DNA of 64,000 nt, from contig JAPWDM010000005.1 of assembly GCA_035578155.1 (NCBI GenBank), positions 20,892,877-20,956,876 on the forward strand. The letters run 5' to 3'. Below, piece after piece: positions 44,301-53,497 of the stretch. The notes beneath the pieces were generated by a model. It had not been told where the DNA came from. It saw only the letters and a list, made by a program, of their open reading frames with translations, and searched no databases. Every line of letters starts with the position of its first letter. The first letter of the stretch is position 1. The position numbers and the translations under genes are program-made. The stretch comes from Brachynemurus nebulosus. Taxonomy: Eukaryota; Arthropoda; Insecta; Neuroptera; Myrmeleontidae.

Positions 44301-47300
44301 AAAATGAAATCAAAAATTTTAATTTGCTTTTCTTTTTTAACAAAACGTACAAAAACATTGGAATTTTTTTTATTGAAAACATCTGTCAATCAAATTTGTA
44401 AATAATTAACGTCCGCGAATTGTATAATCAAGATATTAAAGAGTATGAAAAATATTTTCTTTTAATTGAAAACATGGAAATTTACAAAATACACCGAACT
44501 GTATTTTCCAGAAATGATTGTTTTGAATATTTTAAGGAAATTTGAGAAGCATAGTCAAAATCAGAATTTTGACATTACGTATAAGGAATAATAGGTACAG
44601 TTTATTTAATTTAAGATCAGGCGAAAAATATTTTAGGGGTCGCAGAACAATTGGTTACAAATCAAATACCAATTTTCTAAAAATCTTTACGTTTTCCTAC
44701 ACATAGGGGAGATCCTTGTACCTGGGGACACTTTCGTTTAAAACTTCATAACTTGAGTAAAAATTAATGTATGACTTCGAATATTGAAAATCCTCTAAGC
44801 ACACAATAACATCTTAATATTATGATACAATATATCACGATATTGTGTTTCATTTTTGCGAAAACTTGAATTGAAAAATCGAGGATATTTGTCCCAAGGT
44901 ACAATCACAGCTTGTACCTTGGGACACCAATGGTTGTACCTTGGAACAAACTATGCGAGCCATTTTAAGCCCTGAAAACAAAATATATATTCTATTTTTT
45001 TTAAGAGCAATAAAAATTGTTTGGTTTTACTTGCAATCATTTCCATTATAGAAAAGAAATGATCATTTTAATGGCATTTTTGACATTTTCTTCATTGAGC
45101 GTTGGCCGGATGACTTTGTTCTTACTTCGCGGCATCTGGATAGATAAAGACAAATATTGAAAACAAACTTACCTATAAAACTCTGTAAAAAAAGCAATGT
45201 CTTGTACCTTGGGATCGTCCCAAGGTACAAAAAAATTTGCTGTCCCAAGGTACAAATTTCAATTGCATACAATAAAGTGTGGTTATATTTCTTAATTAGG
45301 GAAATCTAGTGATATACGTCAAAATAAATAGTTACGAATGTGTATAATAACTATTTGTATCTTTAATCATTTACTCACCTCAAAATATTTCGAGTAAAAT
45401 GATGATTTAATACGGATTACAAAAAAAAAAAAAAAAAAAAAAAAAACACGGCAAATATATCTCAAACCTTGCACATAGAAGAAACGAGTCAAAATGGCCG
45501 ACTTCACTGCGTGTGTTTTGAGTATTTGTGTCAAATACTCATTAAATGTCACTACTAATTATTTTACAATACATTGGTTCTCAAATTATGGGCTTGTCCC
45601 GAGGTACAAGGTGTCCTGAGGTACAAGAATCTCCCCTATCCATTCTTCGGTGGGTTGTTTGAAACTTTTTAGATGTAAAAAGGAGTCGCGGACCAAAGAT
45701 TTTGAGAAATACTGAATCGTACTAATGTTATGTAAATACGAAAATGGGTTTGTTTGTATCGTATCCATGTGTCAACAGCATAGCTAGTTAATTTGAAACT
45801 TTGCCCAGTGATGACCAGGGAAACATAGAAGGGCACAGGCTACTTTTTAAAGCGGAAAAATCTTATTTCCGAAGGAAATTGTATACTTAAAGTATATTTA
45901 AGACTGAATTTGATGTCGTAATTTCAAAATTCAAATGCCATGTGGGTGAAGCCGCACGGGTAAAGCTGGTAAATATATAAAATTGAACAGATTTCGTTGA
46001 ATATTTTAAATTTTAATGCAAATGACAAAATTCTGTACGTAAATTTTCAAATAACTGCTGATATCCGATTTAAGAGAAAGTTGTTGAAAACTTGTAGCAT
46101 AGTATTATTAATATTTTTAATTATTACGTCGATCATAGGTGCTTATGTCTTCTTGTTCGAATATATGTATGTAAACCAAACATGTACTGTTATCTTACTT
46201 GAGTGTTAATTGATATAACAATGCGTTAAATAGAGAGCGCCATACACGTATAAATAGCCATAAACGGTATCTGTTTGTAGTTACGAGGTATTTCTGTCTG
46301 CTGTTGTCAAAAGCCACTGTAAACAAACAAGTAAATAAGTAACTTTACATTCTTTCAATTTATTAAAAATTTACCTTGTTTATGATATCGATTGTTTAAA
46401 AAATGTTCAGCAATTTTATTGTTTCATCTACCAAACATGTTGAATAGAATTTTTGGTGGAAAAAAAACTTGTGATGGCGAGAGCGCCGGGAAGGGTTTAA
46501 TTTTAACTTTTGTTAAAACAATGAAAATTTCATCTTTAAATTATCAAATTTCGATTGTCTAATCTAGCTAGAGTACGCTTAAGGTATTTGGTGCGAGATA
46601 GTCAGGTACAAAAGTATAGCTCAGCGAAAAAAATTTCTTTTATCAAAAATTAAACAATGTACAGAATTAAACAATGTACAGATTTTTTTTTGTAAAAAAT
46701 GGCCATTAAAATGTATAATGTGAATCAAAATCACGAGAGAGTAAGAAACTTAAACAATTACTATAATAACTTTCTTTGATAAAAATACTTTTTAACGACT
46801 TTTAAGCATTTAATCAATACATTGTATAAGAACATAAATTATTGCATCATTTAATTTTTTTACACATGTATTTTTCAAAATTTTCATAATATTATAAAAT
46901 GGAAATAAAATGTTCCTACGTGTAAATTAAGGCTTTATCTTGTTTATAGAAGCAACATTTAAGGAAATTTCTAAGTTTTGAGCGTTTTGAGTGATGTTTT
47001 TTCGATGAAACTTTTTTCATGCGGTCCCGACCAACCTCATAAAAAAGTTTTTTGTACAATCTGGATCGAACTATACTTTTTATAGCTATTTATAATATTT
47101 TTGAATATATTTTTTTTTGTGCGATTTTTTTTATGCGGTCCCCTCCACTGCAAAAAAAAATGTTCAACTGTATTTATATTCTTCAGTTATTTTATTTGTA
47201 TACCACTTGTTTTTTTTTTAATTTCCGCGCGCTTGTGTTGTAGCAATACAAAAGCACTGTTGAAAAAGCGTTGTAAAAACGTTGTAAAATGACGTTTATA

Positions 47301-50300
47301 AATTATATTTCAAAAAACGGCGCGGTCAATAACATTTATTTGTTATTAAATATGGTTCGTAACTTTGTAACATATTAAATTTTTATCAAATTCCTTTGAC
47401 ACGTTTTCATTTTAGTCAAAAAAATCGTGTGAATATGTCAACTTCCCATAAGAGGCCGTGTTAAAATTACAAAACTTTGCAACCGTTTTTCTTAAAATTG
47501 GGGCAGTAAATTTTTTTTGGGTATAGGTTCGTATTATTGGTATTAAATTGAATAAATGTCTAGAGAATAAGTTTCGTTAAAATCCTTTGAAAAATCGTTT
47601 TTTGGACCAACTATCTTAAAACGTTTAATTCAAAGAAAAAAAATACTTTGAACGTGATGACGTCATTAGGTAAATTAAATTTTTTTTAGCTTTAGAAAAT
47701 ATAATTGTTGCAACAGAGAGAAAACATTTCAAATTATATGTTTTTGATGTCACTCTTTCCATTTTTGACAAAATTAACAGCGTAGGATTAACAGAAAATC
47801 GAGTTTCATCACAATAATTATATAATACCTTTTGAATAAGATACAAAGTGATTGTTGGAAATAAAATATTTTAATATATGTATGTGTAAGTATTATTAAT
47901 TTGGATGAAAACTACCAATATCAACAACTTCAAATAAAAAATACAAAGGAAAACGTATTAAGTTCTGTGGAAATCCAGCCTTGACTTTTTCCTTGCTTAG
48001 AAGATCTTATGCATTGGTGAAATTTTGTTAGTTTGATAATAAAAACAAAAAGTTTGTCCCAAAACTATTTCAGTTCAACAAAACTAAGTTTAATTTAAAT
48101 AATTTACGAAAAGAAGGATATTTCAAACTAAATGACGTCATAAATTAATGTAAAAATTCAGGTTATAAATATATGACAAGACAATCAAAAATATGTTTTG
48201 ATCTTACTTTTTTGATTTTGAAAACACGGAATGGTCCAAAACGAAAAAAAAAATTCGACTTCTTTTTTGGACAAAATTTTATAATTTTAATATCAAAAAT
48301 GAAAATTTTACCATCGAATTAACGAAATTCGATTAAATCGAAAATACGACACTTTTATAATGTTAAATTTATAAAATTCGAAATATGGCGGAGGCGCCGA
48401 GGAATATTTAAATACATTTTTTATGTTTCGTAGTCATAACCATGGAGCACTTATGGTTTCGTCATATTTGTCATCCATCGCCTCTGAATATATAATGGTG
48501 TTCTATGATTTTAATGTGATTTTAAAGCACACGCACGGTATATTAATTTAAATGTCTTTACGTGTACACATACCTAATATTTATGTTCTTAAGTATTTGT
48601 GTATTCAAAATAATGAATTCGCCTGAAGTCAGCCAACGCACTTAGGCACTCTTTCCATTTGAATATTAAATTGAACAATATAGGCGTACAATTATAAACA
48701 CAGGACGGGGCCAAAATAAGATATCTTGTTCAGTTAAGTATATAACTTTTGAGGGTCAATGTTTTCACTGTTCTATAGTGACTGATTGAATAAAAAGATC
48801 GACGCTGGGGCTGTTTTCCTGTCTTTAAATTAACATTGAAAGCGTTTATGGGAACTTATTTCAAAATTCAGATGTAGGTAATCATATAGTACAGAAGGTA
48901 TCGGCGCATGACTACCGAAAACTATTCCACCCCAATTTTTTTATGCGATCCTGTTCGAATTGCCCTACTAATGATATAAATGCATGTTGCCAGGGGGCAA
49001 CCCGGGGTCATATTGTTTAAACCGACATTTTTTAAACAATTACAAGGAATTATCATTTTTCAACCGGACAATTTTTTTTTTTATATTCTTTATTGAAATA
49101 CAAATAAAAAAGGTCCTATGGCTTTTCACGATAAAATTCATATCTCTAAAAATATTAACTTTATCGTGAAAAGTCATAGGACCTTTTTTATTTGTATTTC
49201 AATAGAGAATATAAAAAAATTTCTCCGGTTGAAAAAATACTTAAAGGTATTTTAAAGGTAGGGGACGCATACTTGTCAGCGCGCGAAATTAACAATTAAA
49301 AAACAGGTATAAACAACGAAATTTTTTTAAATCTCTATTAAGGATGTTATTAACGTTACTAACTATTGTATAAAGAATTTAAAAAAATATTATTTATATT
49401 TTATTTTTTTTAAATATATTTTTCATGAGTCAAAAGTACCCAAATTTGAGATTTTTCGAACCTTTAAAAATTCATATATGTAAAAATATTAACTTTATCG
49501 TGAAAAGCCATAGGACCTTTTTTAATTGTATTTCAATAAAGAATATAAAAAAAATTTGTCTAGTTGAAAAATAATAATTCCTTGCAATTGTTTAAACAAT
49601 TTTGGTTTAAACAATATGGCCCCGGATTGCCTCCTGGCAACATGCATTTATATCATCAGTAGGGCAATTTGAACAGAATTGCATAAAAAAATTGAGGTGG
49701 AATAGTTTTTGGTAATCATGCACCGATACTTCCTGTACTAATATTGTTAGGGTACTTCTACTAGTGCTAGAAACTTGAAATTTTGTATAAGTGTGGGTCT
49801 TAACTTGACTAAAAATTACTAAAATATTTTCGTTATTTGTATGTAGTTTTTCTTTTGCAATTTTTTAAAAATACATCACGTTTTAATTCTAAAATATATC
49901 AAATATAATAGAAACGTCATTACTTTTTTATCGTATAACCGAAATTACCGGATATCCGAAATTATTAAATATCCGAAACAGAAACCGTATCCGGAAATAA
50001 AAATTTCGGATTTGTTTCGGATAATAACAGACAACTGTCGTTGGAAAACTGAGTTTAAATCGAAGAAAGTTTTTGTTGCATGTATTTCTTTTGATAGATT
50101 TTCGTTGATTTGTGTTTGGCGTTTACTTTTTTTGAAAAAATTTCCCCCTTTTTTCTAAAAGAAATGTTCACTAAGATCAATTATCCGTAACCGTAACCGT
50201 ATCCGAAACATTATGCGATATTGTTACTTATCTGTAGCCGAAACCGAAACTGAAAAAAATGGTTATAAATATCCGTATCCGTATCCGTATCCGTATCCGA

Positions 50301-53300
50301 AATTTCATATCCATAACATCTCTATTATATAGGAAAGACTATACGAATTATTTGAAATTACATAATGTGGAGTTCAAAAATGTTTTCAACGTTAGTTATC
50401 TGATCCAGGAAACAGTATTTTATTTTCTGTTTGCAATGTTTTGTTTTTTAAACCTTTGGAGAGTTCTGGAATCGCTGGTGTTACCTTGAATACGACTCTG
50501 TAAGATAATATTATATTTTTCACAGATCATCTGGTACAGAATAGCAAAGTTACTATAGCAAAATATTTTTAATCGACGTATTGTACTTTCCCGCTATGAT
50601 TTTCGAAATTTCATTCTCCTATTCTATGATTTTTCATCAAAATCATAGAACATTTTTAAAAGTTTCTAATTTATAACCAATTTTTTTTTTTTGAAAAATT
50701 TAACAGTTTTTACAATAAATGCAAGCAAACATACAAAAAATTCCAAAATAGTGAATACGCCTCAATATTATGCACTCCCCTGCCCTCTTAATATCTAGCA
50801 CTGGGCAAAAACACTGGGCACACTTTTCACCGCATTTTCACTTTTTTAATAAATTTGTTTCAAATACATTTTCGAAAATAGATAGAATTTGATAGATTAA
50901 TATAAATATTTAAAATATTTATTAATAAAATTATAACACTTCAACATTGTAGAGCATATAATATACACACTATTACATTAAAATATATGTAAGAGTATTG
51001 GTTATAAATTATTTGCAAAATTAATTTTAGACCAAGCCAAAAATTTTATTACAGTTGTGTAAAATATGCGTTTAGTGACTGTTCAATGAAATTTCGTAAG
51101 AAAATCTGATGAACATTTAAGTTTTCAACACGTTAGACATTAAATAAAAGTGTTTAAAATGTGAAATAAAATTAATTGTAACTGTGACTGAAATGTTTTG
51201 TTAAAAAAATTCATCATCGTGGCCGTTTGATTTAACGCTCTTTGTCTGTTTGAAAGGGTTAAATTTTGGTTACCACCGCTACAATTAAAGTTGATGTGAC
51301 AGTTTATTATCAGACAGATCCTACAAGTTTTACTGGTAACGCCTTCCAGCCAGTCCTGAATTATTTATCAACTATTATTAAAATCAATATAAGCACATAA
51401 AACTATGACTGTTGCTAGTCGTCCACTAAACGGATGAATAAGTTGCTAGTCGTCCGCTAAACGGATGAATAAGTTGCTAGTCGTCCGCTAAACGGATGAA
51501 TAAAATAACTTAGTCGTTCGTAAAGTATTGACTTTTCGCGTAAGTATTGATTTTTAATGATGTTATTAGTTCTTAAATAAATGAAAGTAATTTAGAATCA
51601 TATTTAAAAAATCGAATTGAAAAACTAGGTGGTGAGGTTGCTTCTGGTTAGGTTAAGGTATTCGGGCAAAGGGTAACTTTAACTAACCTCAACACCAGGT
51701 TTTTTTCAGCAAAGTCGAAGTATATTTAAATTAAAAATCACAAAGTGATCGAAAAAATTATCCGGATCGGCCGGGAAACGAACCCAGGGTCTCCTGGTAA
51801 CTAGCCAGGTGTGCTGTCCATTACACCATCGATCCTTTGCTCGACAGGCGCCCGATACAGACAACATTCAATCACTTATGTGTATGTACTCTCTATAATT
51901 CGAGAAGCAGTTACAATTTTTCAAATATCAGTTATAATTTTTCAATTTCCAAAAAAAAAAAAAATTGAAGTATATTGTCAAAACTAACCTAACCTTCGAG
52001 CAAAGGGTAACCTTAACTAACCTCACCATCTTTAGTTTTTATATCAAAAATCGAGGTATATTGTCAAAACTAACTAAACTAACCTAACCAAAAGCAACCT
52101 CACCACCTAGTTTTTATGTCAAAAATCGAGGTATATTGTCAAATCTATCTAAACTAACCTAACCGAAACCAACCTCACCACCTAGCTTTTCAGTTCGATT
52201 TTTTAAATATGATTCTAAATTACTTTCATTTTTTTAGAACTAATAACATTATTAAAAATCAATACTTACGCGAAAAGTCAATACTTTACGGACGACTAAG
52301 TTATTTTATTCATCCGTTTCACGGACGACTAAGTTATTTTATTCGTCCGTTTAGTGGACGACTAGACACTTCGTAAAACTATACAGAGCATAACCCATTT
52401 TTATGTAGTCTTTTTAAAAAAATGCCCATAAAAGTGCATATTAATGAGAATGAAAAGTAATATAGAGAGTAAAAAATTTGAATATTAGTTTATGGTAAGA
52501 TTAGTTATTGTTTATTTTTAAGCATTTAATTGGTTCATTGCATACGAATATGTTACTGCATCATAAAGTTTTTTTTACAGATGTATTTATCGCAATTTTT
52601 ATAATATTATAAAAAATGGAATAAAATCTTTCCATGTATAAAAATCAATGTTTTATCTTGTTTACGCAACTTATACGCAATATCTCGAGTCCAGTGGCGT
52701 AGCGTGCCTTGGAGGAGCACTGTATCAAAATTAGTTGGGGGGGGGGGCAAATGAAGGGTAAAGATTTCTCACAAAAGAATCAAAAATGCTTGCATTAAAT
52801 TAAAATAAATATTTATTGGTTATAAGTTATCGCTTCCTCCTAGAAATTGAGCCAGCCAAACAATTCAAATTAAAACTTTTACTACACTTTTCTTGCCTTT
52901 TTTTCGGCAAATTGATTTATTAAATCATCTATCGATGAAGACAGTTTCAGTTTTTCTAAAATTTCTGCCTCTATAGACAATAGTGACAAGTCTGATTGCC
53001 ATTCCTGCCCCATCGAAGCCTCATTTTTGAAGTTACCCATGTTGGCAACTTTTGGGCGTACGATTAACCGGGGAAAAAAAGAGATAGCTTTTTTGACTTT
53101 TCTCATTTCTGAAATGAAAACTCTATTATTATAGGCACGTATGACAGTTTTTTATATGTTTTTTTCCCGGGAAGCAAGAGATTAAGTGACATTGTAGATA
53201 ACATTTTACTAATTTTTGCTTACACACGTTAGGGGCCTCTGTAGCCCGGGGACCCCGTATCATTGATACGGCTGATACGGCGGTAACTACGCCCCTGATC

Positions 53301-53497
53301 TCGACCCACCACATTAAAAAAGTTTTTGCTGCGTACAATATATATGTACTATTATAAGTCCGTTTTTTGTTTCAGCTGCTTTCAATCATGTCCGTGAAAA
53401 TATCACTGAATTGAATGGACGTGCCGGTGCCAACGAAACGGATCTAATATTCCTAAAAGGCCTAATGGATAGTCCCGTATTAAAGTCATTAGTTAAG
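41348..53497 (+). CDS. vari: Varicose-type MAGUK (MPP2/MPP6 family), first two coding exons
   Basis: Exon 41348-41444 (ATG in aaaaATGG) gives MVLFGKKEVQERRYLLESMD...AEIDN and ends in phase 1. Exon 53376-53497 supplies the missing two bases (G+CT = Ala) and reads AFNHVRENITEL...NETDLIFLKGLMDSPVLKSLVK, ending at AAG|gtaaga in phase 0. The block DLIFLKGLMDSPVLKSLVK is the N-terminal L27-region signature of MPP2/MPP6 and Drosophila Varicose. Varicose is a PDZ-SH3-guanylate-kinase scaffold at septate junctions, needed for epithelial barrier and tracheal tube form. The L27 remainder and the PDZ, SH3 and GUK exons were not found before 64000. The intron is 11.9 kb and full of transposons; a hAT remnant ends 78 bp before the second exon. 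Confidence 0.85.
41445..44705. other. vari intron, first part; no feature seen
   Basis: AT-rich intronic sequence with no coding frame. A CAGTGGTTCCTGATTGGG near 42695 and AGGTTGAGGACTGAT near 43007 resemble hAT-type ends, but they are too diverged to call. Confidence 0.4.
44706..45636. mobile_element. pogo/Tigger-like element with CTTGTACCTTGGGACA repeats
   Basis: Terminal repeats GGGGAGATCCTTGTACCT and its reverse complement are bordered by TA (44704-44705, 45637-45638). TTGTACCTTGGGACA, in either orientation, occurs about six times inside. A 23+ bp poly(A) run lies near 45421. On the minus strand a start at 45135 encodes the N-terminus of a pogo-class transposase. Deleted and non-autonomous. 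Confidence 0.78.
45046..45135 (-). pseudogene. N-terminal fragment of a pogo/Tigger transposase
   Basis: A 29-codon frame, MPRSKNKVIRPTLNEENVKN AIKMIISFL then stop, matches the typical opening of pogo/Tigger/CENP-B-like proteins (MPR+K...W.EE.M..AI..V) that precedes the DNA-binding helix-turn-helix. It lies inside the TA-flanked element 44706-45636 and is a remnant. Recognised by pattern only. Confidence 0.6.
46680..47178 (+). mobile_element. CAGCTGAACTCC-family MITE, truncated copy
   Basis: This stretch matches 56340-56813 at roughly 90% by eye (ATGGCCATTAAAATG, ATCACGAGAGAGTAAGAAAC, TTCATAATATTATAAAATGG, TCGATGAAACTTTTTTCATG, ATCTGGATCGAACTATACTT). The left terminal repeat is lost and the right end is degraded (GTTCAACTGTA). 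A more diverged partial copy lies at about 52430-52680. Confidence 0.75.
47640..48360. repeat. Diffuse repeat region with GATGACGTCAT motifs
   Basis: GATGACGTCATTAGGTAAAT (47656), TTGATGTCACTCTTTCC (about 47747) and AATGACGTCATAAATTAATG (about 48131), with repeated TTTGGACCAA / ATGGTCCAAAACG phrases, suggest degraded copies of the family seen as tandem units at 18266-18920. Boundaries are uncertain. Confidence 0.3.
48889..49738. mobile_element. 850 bp TA-flanked palindromic element with repeat-in-repeat core
   Basis: Long arms begin GTACAGAAGGTATCGGCGCATG and end in the complement (CATGCACCGATACTTCCTGTAC), flanked by TA. The arms include ATATAAATGCATGTTGCC and TTTAAACAATATGGCCCCGG-type sequence. 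The core holds three copies of AGGTCCTATGGCTTTTCACG or its complement (about 49111, 49168, 49497), so several nested stems are possible. No coding capacity. Confidence 0.75.
49930..50320. repeat. Degenerate ATCCGT / TCCGAA hexamer region
   Basis: Rich in CCGTATCCG and CCGAAAC units, with a pure (ATCCGT)n run at about 50271-50300 and TTTCGGAT in the opposite sense upstream (about 50008). Resembles the hexamer-filled element at 56962-57420 in style, but ends and target duplication were not resolved. Confidence 0.5.
51415..52365. mobile_element. 951 bp fold-back element with 31 bp iterons
   Basis: The left side has three tandem 31 bp units starting CTAGTCGTCC(A/G)CTAAACGG; the right side has two or three inverted counterparts (GGACGACTAAGTTATTTTAT). 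The arms continue inward for ~180 bp through CGCGTAAGTATTGATTTTTAA and ACTAGGTGGTGAGGTTG. The loop (about 51650-52170) holds several (C)CTAACCTAACC-like tracts and a tRNA-like sequence at 51764-51835. No transposase seen. Confidence 0.8.
51764..51835 (-). repeat. tRNA-like sequence 1 (loop of the 951 bp fold-back)
   Basis: Read on the minus strand, the 72 nt can fold as a cloverleaf: acceptor GGATCG.../...CGATCC, anticodon arm CCTGG-CTAGTTA-CCAGG, TTCG in the T loop with stem CTGGG/CCCGG. The formal anticodon would be AGT (Thr), but the D arm is poor and it matches no insect tRNA I can recall. It is clearly related to 54122-54192. More likely a tRNA-derived repeat (SINE head) than a working tRNA. 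Confidence 0.5.
52692..53297 (-). mobile_element. hAT transposon remnant with dimerisation-domain fragment
   Basis: Ends CAGTGGCGTAGCG and CTACGCCCCTG are hAT-type inverted repeats. ATCTCGAG (52682-52689) precedes the left end (after two extra bases) and ATCTCGAC (53298-53305) follows the right end, a 7/8 match to an 8 bp duplication. The minus frame 53106-52882 ends LSLLSIEAEILEKLKLSSSI...FAEKKARKV, the usual C-terminal hAT dimerisation tail. Internally deleted. It lies just upstream of the vari exon at 53376. Confidence 0.8.

Noticed and set aside
51764..51835. Functional tRNA gene
   Set aside because: Poor D arm, no recognised isoacceptor, and a sister sequence with a different formal anticodon nearby; a tRNA-derived repeat is more likely.
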